A program made the translations under genes and the position numbers. The notes under the pieces were generated by a model. The model ran no database searches. It was given only the letters and a program-made list of their open reading frames with translations, and was not told the DNA's origin. 64,000 nucleotides of DNA from JABSSA01 sp039984715 (GTDB lineage Bacteria; Pseudomonadota; Alphaproteobacteria; Rhodobacterales; Rhodobacteraceae). Within the stretch, counting starts at the first letter, position 1. Every line of letters begins with the position of its first letter. Location: positions 186,001 through 250,000 of the forward strand of contig JBDWUA010000010.1 in NCBI GenBank assembly GCA_039984715.1, written 5' to 3'. Shown here piece by piece: positions 43,085-52,442 of the stretch.

Positions 43085-44731
43085 TTATTCTTCGTAACCG
43101 TGGACTTCGCGGGCGCGTTCCGGCGTTACAAAGCCGTTCTTGATGTCCAGCGCCACAGCGTCCTTAGCGCGCCTTTTCGGATCGCCAAAGCCAGCACCTG
43201 ATGACGTAATGACCCGCACAATGTCGTCAGTTGTAAGATCAAGGCCCGAGACGAAGGCATAATGTTCTGTTTCACCCGCAGCTTTATCAACTTCGATGAA
43301 GTTGCCTGATCCTTCTTCACCACCGTCAAGTGGCCATGGTTTCACAACGGAACGGGTGTAGCCGGCAGTCAGGAAGCCACTTTCAGTTCGGATGCGGTAT
43401 TCAAGGACCAACCCACGCCCGCCATTGAATTCACCCTCGCCGCCCGGCGCGGTGTTAAGCGCCATTTTGTCGATGAACAGCCCATTGCGCGCCTCTGAAA
43501 TTTCGGCGGGCGTGTTGTAGGTTTCGCCGTGGAACCCAGAAAAGATGCACGGGTTGCCGTCACGCCCTTCCCATGCGCCCCAGCCGCCGATTTGCGGTTC
43601 GATAATTGTGTATTGTCGGCCTGTGTCGGGGTGGATGCCGCCGACAAACGTGCCACAGATTGAACTGAAGTGCCCCGCAGGCAAACGTTCGGGCACGTGA
43701 GGAGCCAAGCAACGCCAAATCAAATCGTAAACCCGTACTTCGGTTTCAAAGTAAAACCCGATGGCTGCGGGTTCTTGGGCGTGGAACACTGTGCCTTCGG
43801 TGGTCAGTACCTTTAATGGCCTGAACGAGCCCTCGTTGGCGGGCGTTTCAGGATCAGTGACCGACTTGAACAACATCTGCGCACAGACAATTGTGCCGTC
43901 GCGGCTGGTGTTGGTGCACCCCATGTCCTGGGTTGGGTTGTCGCGCAGATCAACGATAAATTCGTCATCCGTGATCGTGACTTTGACGTTGTATGTGCGC
44001 CCGTCGTCTTGGGGCTCTGACAATTCGAATGTGCCTTTGGGCAGTTTGGCAAGCTCAGCAATCGCTGTCTTTTCACCAAAGTCCATAAAGCTGTCCATCG
44101 CCGCCTTGAACGTGGTTGGCGTGTATTTCGCGGACAACTCTTCCAGACGTTTTGCGCCGATCCGTACCGCAGCAATTGCAGCCCAGACGTCCCCCAACAG
44201 AAAGTCAGGCATCCGACTGTTGCAGGTGATGATGTCCATGACGGCTTGGTCAGTCACGCCTTCGCGGATCAGTTTGACGGCTGGCAGGCGCAGACCTTCT
44301 TGGAAAATCTCAGTGGCATCACCTGACAATGACCCCGGTGCCATACCACCCACATCAGAATTATGCGCGATGTTGGCAGTCCATGCGATGATCGCGCCGT
44401 CGGCAAAAACCGGCATTGCGAGCACCAGATCGTTCAAATGCGTCACGCCGCCGTGCCAGGGATCGTTGGTAATGAAAACATCGTTTGGCTGAATGTCGTC
44501 ACCAAACTTGGACAGGATAAACTGCACCGACTTGTCTAAGACGCCGATAAACGCAGGAATACCTGCGCCAGAGGACGCAATGCGTCCCTCTGCGTCGGTG
44601 ATCCCCGTACCCATATCAAGCACCTCATAGATGATCGATGACATGGCGGTTTTTCGCATGGCCGCGAACATCTCATCCGACGTGGCTTGCAACGAGTTTT
44701 GGATGATTTCCAGTGTGATTGGATCGCTCAT
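43085..44731 (-). CDS. hyuB: Hydantoinase/oxoprolinase subunit B, full-length paralogue
   Basis: 548 residues. It carries the HyuB blocks RKTAMSSIIYEVLDMGTGIT, TNDPWHGGVTHLNDLV, GHFSSICGTFVGGIHPDTG and IEPQIGGWGAWEGRDGNP. It has the complete glycine-rich end SSGAGFGDPKRRAKDAVALD. Together with HyuA it should form an ATP-dependent amidohydrolase that opens a cyclic amide such as hydantoin, N-methylhydantoin or 5-oxoproline. It overlaps hyuA by 4 bases (ATGA), so these two are the natural pair. A second HyuB at 39442 is clearly related but distinct and shorter. Confidence 0.93.
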   Translation of the reverse strand: MSDPITLEIIQNSLQATSDEMFAAMRKTAMSSIIYEVLDMGTGITDAEGRIASSGAGIPAFIGVLDKSVQFILSKFGDDIQPNDVFITNDPWHGGVTHLNDLVLAMPVFADGAIIAWTANIAHNSDVGGMAPGSLSGDATEIFQEGLRLPAVKLIREGVTDQAVMDIITCNSRMPDFLLGDVWAAIAAVRIGAKRLEELSAKYTPTTFKAAMDSFMDFGEKTAIAELAKLPKGTFELSEPQDDGRTYNVKVTITDDEFIVDLRDNPTQDMGCTNTSRDGTIVCAQMLFKSVTDPETPANEGSFRPLKVLTTEGTVFHAQEPAAIGFYFETEVRVYDLIWRCLAPHVPERLPAGHFSSICGTFVGGIHPDTGRQYTIIEPQIGGWGAWEGRDGNPCIFSGFHGETYNTPAEISEARNGLFIDKMALNTAPGGEGEFNGGRGLVLEYRIRTESGFLTAGYTRSVVKPWPLDGGEEGSGNFIEVDKAAGETEHYAFVSGLDLTTDDIVRVITSSGAGFGDPKRRAKDAVALDIKNGFVTPERAREVHGYEE

Positions 44732-46797
44732 GACTGACCCTCCAGCAGGATATGGATGTTGCCGTAGGCGTCGATAGAAACCGCATTGTTGGGGTGGATC
44801 ACCACAGTCGTGCCGGGGTCCTCGATGATCGCGGGACCGTCGAACGCCATGCCTGCACGCAGCTTTTCACCGTCGTAAATCGTGGCTGAATGTTTGCCTT
44901 CCAGCGCGTAATCGACCTCGCGTGTGCCTTTGATCGCCTCACTTGCATCGGCCTCGCCCAATGGGGCTGGGATCATTTCCAGTTTTCCAACCTCGGCGCG
45001 CGCAACAAGGTGGATGCCAACCATTTCGACAGGCGCATCAAGGCGGTAGGTGTATTCGCGCTCATACGCGGCGTGGAAATCGTCGGCAATCTTTGCCAAA
45101 GCATCATCGGTGACTGTGCCATCAAGCAAGACCTCGGTGGTGTGTTCTTGGTTTTGATAGCGGAACTTACCATAGCGCAGGAACGACAACTTTGCAGGAT
45201 CAACTCCTTCGGCTTTGAACGTCGAACGCGCCTCAGCTTCGGCATTTGCAAAAACGGCTTCGATGCCCGTCGCGGAGCCTGCGGACAGATCAGCAAGCTG
45301 TGTCACGAAATAATCGCGACGTAGATCCGACATCATCATGCCCCATGCGGAAAACACCGATGCTGCTGCGGGGACCACAACCTTTTTGACCTGTAATTCC
45401 TGCCCCAAGGCCACTGCATGCATCGCCCCGCCGCCACCAAAAGCCAGCAAAGTGAAATCGCGAGTGTCATGGCCACGGTTGAGGGACACCAGCTTTAGCG
45501 CGTTGACCATATTGTTGTTGGCGATGCGCACGATACCTTGCGCGGCTTCGTCCGTAGACACACCCAGCTTGTCGCCGATTGCCTTCAAAACAGTGCCTGC
45601 ATTGTCCATATCTGCATCAATCGCACCACCGCAGAAATAATCCTTGTTGATACGCCCAAGCCAGAGATTGGCGTCAGTCGTGGTCGCGCTTTTGCCGCCC
45701 TTGCCGTAGGCCGCAGGCCCCGGCAACGCGCCTGCCGATTGCGGACCAACATGCAGTTTGTCAAAGTCATCAACCCAAGCGATGGATCCACCACCATTGC
45801 CAATTTCGACCAGATCGACCACAGGCACCATGATCGGATAGCCCGCCGATTTGCGTGACCGTTCAATCCAGTAATCCGTCATAATGCGAACTTCACCGTT
45901 TTCGATCAGCGAGCATTTCGCAGTGGTGCCCCCAATATCAAGAGCAAGGATATCAGGCTCGTCAATCAGTTTCCCAAGCTCGGCTGCGCCCCAAAAGCCC
46001 GATGCGGGGCCGCTTTCGACCATCGTGATCGGGACGGCGGATGTCGCGGCAAGGCTGTCTACGCCGCAATTTGACTGCATGATATAAGGGCTTTGCGGCA
46101 GGCCCTGTGCGCGCAAGCTTTTGTCCAAATTGCCCAGATAACGTGCCGCAACAGGTTGCACATAAGCCGACAAAACGGCCGTGTTTGAACGTTCATATTC
46201 GCGCCATTCGCGCGTAATTTGATGGCTGGCCACAACGGACACATCAGGCCAAAGGCGCTTGACCTCGGCCAAGACTGCCTCTTCGTGAGCTGTGTTCGCA
46301 TAGGAATGAAGCAATGAAATCGCCACCGCCTGCACGCCCTCAGCACGAAAATGATCCACGATGTCGGACACGCCCGACAGGTCCAGCGGGATACGTTCTG
46401 CACCCAGATATGTCATACGACCGGGAACTTCGGCGCGCAGATAGCGCGGGACAAAGGGCGCTGGCTTCTCGTAATGCAGATTGAAGAAATCAGGGCGGTT
46501 GCCGCGTGCAATCTCGATTGTGTCGCGAAACCCTTCGGTGGTGATCAGGCCAACGGTCACGCCTTTTCGCTCTGTCAGTGCGTTGATGACCACCGTTGTG
46601 CCGTGAACCATGAAATCCACTTCTTTGGGATCAATGCCGCCCTTTGCCATAACGCTCAGCACACCTGCCTCAAAGTTGGGTGGTGTGGTGTCGGACTTGG
46701 CGGTCGTGATTTTCATACCTTCCGGGCCAGTTTCAATGGCAACCAAATCAGTGAAAGTCCCGCCAACATCAGTGGCAATGCGTTTGCTGGTCGTCAT
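44728..46797 (-). CDS. hyuA: Hydantoinase/oxoprolinase subunit A
   Basis: 689 residues. The N-terminal actin-like ATPase half begins RIATDVGGTFTDLVAIE, with FMVHGTTVVINALTERKGV. The second phosphate motif LALDIGGTTAKCSLIENGEV follows near 280, with GNGGGSIAWVD, and FTLLAFGGGGAMHAVALGQE near 445. Size and motifs fit N-methylhydantoinase A. It uses ATP to activate the cyclic amide carbonyl, with HyuB. I start at the ATG at 46797 after AAGGGG; the frame to 46827 would overlap the GAF gene. The distance to the GAF stop is one base. The enzyme is cytoplasmic and so acts after uptake by the ABC system upstream. Confidence 0.94.
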   Translation of the reverse strand: MTTSKRIATDVGGTFTDLVAIETGPEGMKITTAKSDTTPPNFEAGVLSVMAKGGIDPKEVDFMVHGTTVVINALTERKGVTVGLITTEGFRDTIEIARGNRPDFFNLHYEKPAPFVPRYLRAEVPGRMTYLGAERIPLDLSGVSDIVDHFRAEGVQAVAISLLHSYANTAHEEAVLAEVKRLWPDVSVVASHQITREWREYERSNTAVLSAYVQPVAARYLGNLDKSLRAQGLPQSPYIMQSNCGVDSLAATSAVPITMVESGPASGFWGAAELGKLIDEPDILALDIGGTTAKCSLIENGEVRIMTDYWIERSRKSAGYPIMVPVVDLVEIGNGGGSIAWVDDFDKLHVGPQSAGALPGPAAYGKGGKSATTTDANLWLGRINKDYFCGGAIDADMDNAGTVLKAIGDKLGVSTDEAAQGIVRIANNNMVNALKLVSLNRGHDTRDFTLLAFGGGGAMHAVALGQELQVKKVVVPAAASVFSAWGMMMSDLRRDYFVTQLADLSAGSATGIEAVFANAEAEARSTFKAEGVDPAKLSFLRYGKFRYQNQEHTTEVLLDGTVTDDALAKIADDFHAAYEREYTYRLDAPVEMVGIHLVARAEVGKLEMIPAPLGEADASEAIKGTREVDYALEGKHSATIYDGEKLRAGMAFDGPAIIEDPGTTVVIHPNNAVSIDAYGNIHILLEGQS

Positions 46798-46798
46798 A

Positions 46799-47284
46799 TC
46801 AATTTGCCCCTTTTTTAAGGTGTGCATCCAGCAAAAACGCCAAAGCGCCCGGCTGTTTCAGGTTTTCAGCCGCAGCGACGCGTTCGGGTGTGAAATGACC
46901 CGCCTCGTGCAAACAATTGAGTGTTCCGATGACATTGCCGTGCACGACAATCGGCAAGTTCATACAGCTCTCGCATCCAAGTGATTGGATCAATTCATGG
47001 TCCGGAAACACGGCAGCAATCTCTTCAATCGTGTTGGCCACGAATGTCTCATGTCGACCTTGCACCTGCTCCGTCCACGTATTGTCTTGGATCGGTTTCT
47101 CACCGCTGGTGGCGTAAGCGTCAGGCATGTTTGAATAGTTGCGTCGCGCAACACCGCGCGCATGGTCGATTTCCATAAGCGTGAACAACTTTACACCGAC
47201 GGTTTCATGAACAAGCGCTTCAAGCGCTTTGAAAGTTGTCACTGGCTGATCTTTCGAAGCCATGGCTTTGGTAAGATCGATCAT
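46799..47284 (-). CDS. GAF-domain protein in the hydantoinase operon
   Basis: 161 residues, essentially one GAF domain (TFKALEALVHETVGVKLFTL, then NIEE-type turn and ESCMNLPIVVHGNVIGTLNC). Two cysteines lie close together (LGCESCMNL) and a third near residue 123 (NCLHE). GAF proteins with cysteines here include free methionine sulfoxide reductases and NreA-like anion binders, but the match is not good enough to choose. It overlaps the ATPase gene by 4 bases and precedes hyuA by one base. A ligand-sensing or redox role for the pathway substrate is possible. Confidence 0.78.
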   Translation of the reverse strand: MIDLTKAMASKDQPVTTFKALEALVHETVGVKLFTLMEIDHARGVARRNYSNMPDAYATSGEKPIQDNTWTEQVQGRHETFVANTIEEIAAVFPDHELIQSLGCESCMNLPIVVHGNVIGTLNCLHEAGHFTPERVAAAENLKQPGALAFLLDAHLKKGAN

Positions 47285-48078
47285 ACGCCCTCCGCAAGTT
47301 TATTTCTGAGATTGAGTTCTTCCGCGTCCACGACTGGCACCGCGCCAATCAAATGACGGGTATACGCAGCCTGTGGGGTCGAGAATATTTGCGCTGTTTC
47401 GCCAAGTTCGACCAACTTGCCAGACTGAAAGACGGCCACGCGATCCGCAACATTGCGCACAACGGCCAGATCATGGGTGATAAAAATATAGGTCAGGCCC
47501 CGTTCGGCACGCAGATCGTTCAGCAAACGCAAAACGCGGGCTTGCACAAGAACGTCCAGTGCTGATGTAGGCTCGTCCAAAACTAATAGTCGAGGATCAC
47601 AGGCCAAAGCCCGCGCGATGCTGACCCGCTGGCGCTGCCCACCCGATAGGGACGCAGGCGCACGGGTACGCATATCACCCGGAAGGCCGACGGCGTCCAA
47701 CGCATCTTCAACCACGCCCCACCGTTTGGATTTTTCGCCTATATCATAGACATCCAAGCCCAGCCGCACCGAGGCGCCGATGGATCGTTTGGGATTGAGC
47801 GAGGATAACGGGTTTTGCTGCACAAGTTGAATGCGGCGGCGTTGTTGCGCACTGCGTTTTGCAGATAGCGTGTGCCCATCAAACGCAATGTCACCCGACG
47901 TTTGCGACAATATCCCAAGGATCATATTGGCAATCGTGGTTTTACCTGATCCGCTTTCCCCAACAATAGCAAGGCATTCGCCAGCTTGCACATCCAGCGA
48001 CACATCGCTGACGGCGTGAACGGGCCCTGCGGGTGTATCAAAGGTCTTCGTTAAACCGCTAAGTGAAAGAAGGGTCAT
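47281..48078 (-). CDS. ABC transporter ATP-binding protein (DppF/OppF-like)
   Basis: 265 residues. Walker A is AIVGESGSGKTTIANMILG, the Q-loop is RIQLVQQNPLSSLNPKRSIG, the signature is SLSGGQRQRVSIARALACDP, and Walker B is LLVLDEPTSALD, followed by the switch histidine in IFITHDLAVV. It is the second nucleotide-binding subunit of a peptide/nickel-type importer. It overlaps both neighbours by 4 bases. With the genes up to 52442 it forms a complete importer. It powers uptake of the solute fed to HyuAB. Confidence 0.94.
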   Translation of the reverse strand: MTLLSLSGLTKTFDTPAGPVHAVSDVSLDVQAGECLAIVGESGSGKTTIANMILGILSQTSGDIAFDGHTLSAKRSAQQRRRIQLVQQNPLSSLNPKRSIGASVRLGLDVYDIGEKSKRWGVVEDALDAVGLPGDMRTRAPASLSGGQRQRVSIARALACDPRLLVLDEPTSALDVLVQARVLRLLNDLRAERGLTYIFITHDLAVVRNVADRVAVFQSGKLVELGETAQIFSTPQAAYTRHLIGAVPVVDAEELNLRNKLAEGV

Positions 48079-48944
48079 GATGATGCCTCCCCGTGGCGCA
48101 CACGTGGTGCCAGAAAATCGTCGCTGAACTCGGGCACTTCGGGCAATCCAACCCCGGTGATACGAGGCACCGCAGACATAAGCGCACGGGTGTATGCATG
48201 CTGCGGATTAGAAAATAAGGCGTCCGTCGGGCCATCTTCAACGATTTTACCGCGATAGATAACGTAAACGCGGTCCGCGAATTCACGCACGACGCCAAGG
48301 TTGTGCGAGATGAACAAAACCGAGGTCCCGTTTTGGGTCACCATGTCACGCATCATAGTCAATGTCTGGGCTTGAACAGAAACATCCAGCGCCGTTCCCG
48401 GCTCATCTGCCAAAAGCAATTTTGGTTTGTTGGCCAGTGCCATGGCGATCATCACACGTTGGTTCATCCCGCCTGACATTTGGAACGGATAGGCCCCCAA
48501 AACGCGGTCTGGATCAGGGATCGCGACCTCATCCAACAGCGCGGTCGCGCGGGTGTGGCTGGCAGATTTGGACAGCTTGGGATCGCGGCGGCGCAGAACT
48601 TCGGTGAATTGGTTGCCGATAGTGAACATCGGGTTCAGCGAAGACGTTGGGTCTTGGAAAATCATAGACATTTCAGTGCCACGCAATGCTGCACGGTTGC
48701 GCGCAGACATCGCGTTGATGTCTTGGCCATCAAATTGAACCTTGCCAGTGATACGGGCGGTCCGTGTTTCCTGCAACAAGCCCAAGACGATGCGCGCCGT
48801 GACGGATTTACCCGACCCACTTTCCCCGACTAAGGCCACTTTTTCACCCTCAGCGATATCAAGATCAATACCATGCAGAACGTCGGCTTGTCCGGTCAGT
48901 GTTTTAAACCCAAGGTGCAGGTCTTTGATGTGCAAAAGGCTCAT
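48075..48944 (-). CDS. ABC transporter ATP-binding protein (DppD/OppD-like)
   Basis: 289 residues. It has Walker A in VALVGESGSGKSVTARIVLG, a Q-loop in MSMIFQDPTSSLNPMFTIG, the signature FQMSGGMNQRVMIAMALAN, Walker B in LLLADEPGTALDVSVQAQ and the switch region in LFISHNLGVVREFA. A glycine replaces the usual threonine in EPTTALD (here EPGTALD). The C-terminus has the oligopeptide extension with only part of the cysteine-rich segment. The ATG at 48944 follows GGGAG; the frame continues to 49040 inside the permease gene. It overlaps the adjacent genes by 4 bases each. Confidence 0.93.
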   Translation of the reverse strand: MSLLHIKDLHLGFKTLTGQADVLHGIDLDIAEGEKVALVGESGSGKSVTARIVLGLLQETRTARITGKVQFDGQDINAMSARNRAALRGTEMSMIFQDPTSSLNPMFTIGNQFTEVLRRRDPKLSKSASHTRATALLDEVAIPDPDRVLGAYPFQMSGGMNQRVMIAMALANKPKLLLADEPGTALDVSVQAQTLTMMRDMVTQNGTSVLFISHNLGVVREFADRVYVIYRGKIVEDGPTDALFSNPQHAYTRALMSAVPRITGVGLPEVPEFSDDFLAPRVRHGEASS

Positions 48945-49774
48945 TCGTCCACTCCCAACACATCGCGCAACCCATCGCCCAGAAGGTTGAAGCCAAACAC
49001 CGCGATCAGAATGGCGAGGCCCGGGAACACCGTCAGCCACCAGCTATCGGGCAAGTACCGCGCGCCTTCGGCGACCATTGATCCAAGGTCGGCAGTGGGT
49101 GGTTGCACACCCAACCCAAGGAATGAAAGCGATGAGGCGATGATGATCACAAAGCCCATATCAAGCGTCATTTTCGTGATAATTGCAGGCAGGCAATTGG
49201 GCAGGATTTCACGAAACGCGATGTGGCCCGCGCCCGCACCGATAACCTCAGCAGCTAGCACATAGCCTTCTTCGCGCTCACCTCGTGCGATGGAATACAC
49301 CAGTCGCGCATACCACGGCCACCACATCGCAGTGACGGCCAGCATTGCGTTGGTCAATGTCGGTTCCAACACCCCCATCATGGCAATTGCCAGAACAAGC
49401 GGTGGGATCGACAAAAACACATCGACGATGCGCATCAGGATCATCTCAAGCCAGCCCCCGATATAGCCGGCCAACAAACCGATCATCGTGCCGATTGGAA
49501 CCGCAATCGCCAACACGACCACGCCCAAGGTCAGGCTGATCTGATACGCAAACAAGATGCGGCTGAAAATGTCGCGGCCAACCAGATCCGTGCCCATCCA
49601 GTTGCGCGTCGAGGGCGCGCGGTTGTTGTTGAGGAAATCCACAACAGCGCCGTTATGCGTAGGGAATGGCGCGATCCATGGCGCGAAAATTGCAGCCAGC
49701 GTGATGAGGCAGACAAGGACAAGGCCCAAAAGGCTAAGCGGATTGGCGGCCAGAATGCGAAGTGTGCGGATCAT
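48941..49774 (-). CDS. ABC transporter permease (DppC/OppC-like)
   Basis: 277 residues with six predicted helices, starting MIRTLRILAANPLSLLGLVL. It carries the DppC hallmark GTDLVGRDIFSRILFAYQIS and the EAA-type loop REILPNCLPAIITKMTLDMG, then FLGLGVQPPTADLGSMVAEG. The open frame extends to 49945, but the ATG at 49774 overlaps the dppB-like stop by 4 bases and matches family length, so it is preferred. It forms the membrane pore with the DppB-like protein. Confidence 0.93.
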   Translation of the reverse strand: MIRTLRILAANPLSLLGLVLVCLITLAAIFAPWIAPFPTHNGAVVDFLNNNRAPSTRNWMGTDLVGRDIFSRILFAYQISLTLGVVVLAIAVPIGTMIGLLAGYIGGWLEMILMRIVDVFLSIPPLVLAIAMMGVLEPTLTNAMLAVTAMWWPWYARLVYSIARGEREEGYVLAAEVIGAGAGHIAFREILPNCLPAIITKMTLDMGFVIIIASSLSFLGLGVQPPTADLGSMVAEGARYLPDSWWLTVFPGLAILIAVFGFNLLGDGLRDVLGVDE

Positions 49775-50799
49775 GAAGAACCTCGCGTGGAATAGCGGAT
49801 ACGTGGGTTCAGAAACGCGATCAGCAAATCGACGATGATGTTCACGATCAGGAATGTAATGGCGATGATTAGGACTGTGCCCATAATCGCGTTCAGGTCT
49901 TTGCGCAGGATCACGGCGACGCCATAGCGCGACAATCCGGGCCACGCAAAGACGGCTTCGACCAGAAACGCGTTGCCCAACATGGCGGCGAAATCCAACC
50001 CGATGATGGTCAGCGATGGGATCAGCGATGGCTTAAAGGCATAGCTGCGTGCGATGCGTGACGGGAAAAAGCCAAAAGCTTGCGCCATCTCGATATAGGG
50101 TTTGTCATAGGTTTCGACCATATTGGCGCGGGTCAGCCGTGCGGCTTGGCCGATGCCAGATAGCGACAACGCGATCGCAGGCAGGATAAGGTGATGCACG
50201 GCACTGCCGAAGGCCGCCCAATTGCCAACCAAAAGAGTGTCGATTATCAGGAAACCTGTGGTGCGTTCAATTTCATAAACGTCGGATATACGTCCCGCGA
50301 TTGGGAACAGCGGCAGGTAGAACGCAAACAACAACATCAAGATAACAGCCCAGACAAAACCGGGCGCGGATACAGTTAGCAGGGCAATCACGCGGACCAG
50401 ATTGTCGGGCCAACGCCCACGATGTCGTGCAGCAAGAATGCCCAATGGCAAACCAACAGCCACCATGATGAGACCTGCCAAGAACACCAATTCAAGGGTT
50501 GCAGGCAGAAACTGCGCAATGTCTTGAGTAACCGGGCGATTGGTATAAAGGGATGTGCCCAGATCGCCACGCAACACATCAGCCACAAAGTGTCCGTATT
50601 GCAGCGTCAGCGGGGCATCCAAATGCATCTCGGCACGTAGGTTCGCAATCTGTTCAGCGTTGGCATTCGGGCCTAGGGCGATGCGGGCAGGATCACCGGG
50701 GATAATCCGCGCAATCGCGAAGATCAGCATCGACACACCAACAAGCACGATGAGAGAGATACCTAGCCGGTTCAGCAGCAGGCGGAAAATTCCGGACAT
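49771..50799 (-). CDS. ABC transporter permease (DppB/OppB-like)
   Basis: 342 residues. The N-terminus RLLLNRLGISLIVLVGVSML and LRGDLGTSLYTNRPVTQDIA are typical of DppB. They are followed by LPAIALSLSGIGQAARLTRA, ARSYAFKPSLIPSLTIIGLD (EAA loop) and VEAVFAWPGLSRYGVAVILR. It lies 77 bases downstream of the binding-protein gene, beyond a hairpin terminator that should lower its expression. Overlaps the DppC-like gene by 4 bases. Confidence 0.94.
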   Translation of the reverse strand: MSGIFRLLLNRLGISLIVLVGVSMLIFAIARIIPGDPARIALGPNANAEQIANLRAEMHLDAPLTLQYGHFVADVLRGDLGTSLYTNRPVTQDIAQFLPATLELVFLAGLIMVAVGLPLGILAARHRGRWPDNLVRVIALLTVSAPGFVWAVILMLLFAFYLPLFPIAGRISDVYEIERTTGFLIIDTLLVGNWAAFGSAVHHLILPAIALSLSGIGQAARLTRANMVETYDKPYIEMAQAFGFFPSRIARSYAFKPSLIPSLTIIGLDFAAMLGNAFLVEAVFAWPGLSRYGVAVILRKDLNAIMGTVLIIAITFLIVNIIVDLLIAFLNPRIRYSTRGSS

Positions 50800-50832
50800 G
50801 TGACTCTTTCACAAAGATTGAGCGCGGGGCAG

Positions 50833-50865
50833 AAAAAAGGGGCGCAAATCACGTGCTTGCGCCCC
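50833..50865 (-). terminator. Intrinsic terminator/attenuator between binding protein and permease genes
   Basis: On the minus strand GGGGCGCAA and TTGCGCCCC form a perfect 9-bp stem around a 9-base loop, followed at once by TTTTTT. It lies 11 bases past the binding-protein stop. Partial read-through would give much more binding protein than transporter and downstream enzymes, a usual ABC operon pattern. Confidence 0.88.
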
Positions 50866-50876
50866 AGTTAGGAAGA

Positions 50877-52442
50877 TTACTCGCCGGTCATTTCCATCAG
50901 GCGGAAGCTAAAGCCCATGCCATCAAGGCCAAACGCTTTGGCCGGATCGCTAAGTGCTGGAACTTTCACACGGCTGGATGCTGCAAAGACAGACTGACGG
51001 TCAAAACCGTAAATCGTCGGTGCAATCGCCATCAAACGGGCGTTCAGCGCAGAATACGCCGCCTCGCGGTCCGCATCAGATGTCGCGGTACGACCTGCGT
51101 CCAGTGCCGCATCCACCTCTGAGTCGTTCAGGTATTCTGGCGACTGCCAAGTGCCTGGCGTGGATGAATGATACATGCCGTAAAGCAATGTATCAGGGTC
51201 ACCAGTGACCGCGTTTACAAACAACTGGCTGATGTGCGGTGTGCTTTCTGCGGTCGAGACCTGCTCAGCAAACAGTGCCCAAGGCAGCTTGGTGATGCTG
51301 CTTGAGATGCCCATCTGGCTAAAGTTAGACTGCATCAAAAGGGCGAAACGTTCTTCCAATGGCACTTCGGCGATCCAGCTGATCTCAAGGTTCATTTCCG
51401 CAGGATCGTAAGGACAATCAGCAAGATAGGCTTTCGCCGCATCAAGGTTTTGCGCCTGAGCCAAATCGGCACCGTTCGCACCAAACATGCCAACCGGAAT
51501 GGCACCCGTCGCTGGGCTGCCGCCGGATACGTCATCGTTGATCGCAATCATCTGAATGGCAGTGCCATAGTCAAACGCAGCACTCAGCGCCAAGCGACAA
51601 TTCACGTTATCCAGCGGGGCTTTTTGGGTGTTCATTTTGAAATAGAACCCGCCAGTGCCGGTCTCTGTCAGCAGTTGCGCGCCATCTTTTGCAAGCGCTT
51701 GGACCACCTCAGGCGGCAACCATTGGCTGGCAATGTCGTGCTCGCCTTGCGCGATCAATGTGCGCACGGTCGCAGGCTCTAGGCCATAACGCATGCGCAC
51801 TGTGTCTGGCGCAGCATCGGCAACATTAAGGAAATAGCTGTCGGACTTCGCCATAACCGTTTCTTCTTGTGGGTTATGCGAGGTCACAGCGTAAGCGCCG
51901 GTACCCGCTCCGTTTGCGGATAGGAATTCTTCGCCCCATTCGCTGTCAGAGTTGGCTTTGACATGCGCCATATCAATAATGGGCAGCCGCACCAATGATG
52001 CGATGAACGGTGCGTATGGCGTCTTAAGTGTCATCGTAACGGTTGTGTCATCAACTGCCGCGGCAGTGACGCCCGCGAACAAGTAGGACAACCCAGCACC
52101 AAGTGCCTGCATCCGTTCAACGGAATAAACCACATCGGCGGCAGTCATCTTGTTGCCGGATTGGAACGTCACATCATCACGCAATGTGAAGGTGTATGTT
52201 GCACCGTCAACGGCCCAGCTTGCAGCCAAGTGTGGCGTATGGCCGGGGCCGCCCTGCGCAGGCAGCACGAGCGTGTCATAGACGTTAAACATCAGAATGC
52301 TGTCGGCATAATCAGACGCTTTGGCGGGGTCGAGTTCACCAACCGCCACTTCATCAATCCGCAAAACGGTTTCGGCAAACGCGGGGCTGGCCAAAGCGGT
52401 TGCTGCGCAAAGCGCTGTTACCAGTGCAGTATTTTTCATCAT
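50877..52442 (-). CDS. ABC transporter substrate-binding protein, family 5
   Basis: 521 residues with a signal peptide (MMKNTALVTALCAATALASP, then AFAETV). The SBP family 5 fold is shown by YTFTLRDDVTFQSGNKMTAA and DVVYSVERMQALG, then GAGTGAYAVTSHNPQEETVM and MNTQKAPLDNVNCRLALSAA. No lipobox cysteine is seen, so it is a soluble periplasmic protein. GGAG lies 10 bases before the first ATG, and the start overlaps the regulator stop by 4 bases. Family 5 proteins bind peptides, opines, nickel or other small amides. Given the enzymes of the operon, a cyclic amide or dipeptide-like solute is expected. Confidence 0.94.
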   Translation of the reverse strand: MMKNTALVTALCAATALASPAFAETVLRIDEVAVGELDPAKASDYADSILMFNVYDTLVLPAQGGPGHTPHLAASWAVDGATYTFTLRDDVTFQSGNKMTAADVVYSVERMQALGAGLSYLFAGVTAAAVDDTTVTMTLKTPYAPFIASLVRLPIIDMAHVKANSDSEWGEEFLSANGAGTGAYAVTSHNPQEETVMAKSDSYFLNVADAAPDTVRMRYGLEPATVRTLIAQGEHDIASQWLPPEVVQALAKDGAQLLTETGTGGFYFKMNTQKAPLDNVNCRLALSAAFDYGTAIQMIAINDDVSGGSPATGAIPVGMFGANGADLAQAQNLDAAKAYLADCPYDPAEMNLEISWIAEVPLEERFALLMQSNFSQMGISSSITKLPWALFAEQVSTAESTPHISQLFVNAVTGDPDTLLYGMYHSSTPGTWQSPEYLNDSEVDAALDAGRTATSDADREAAYSALNARLMAIAPTIYGFDRQSVFAASSRVKVPALSDPAKAFGLDGMGFSFRLMEMTGE

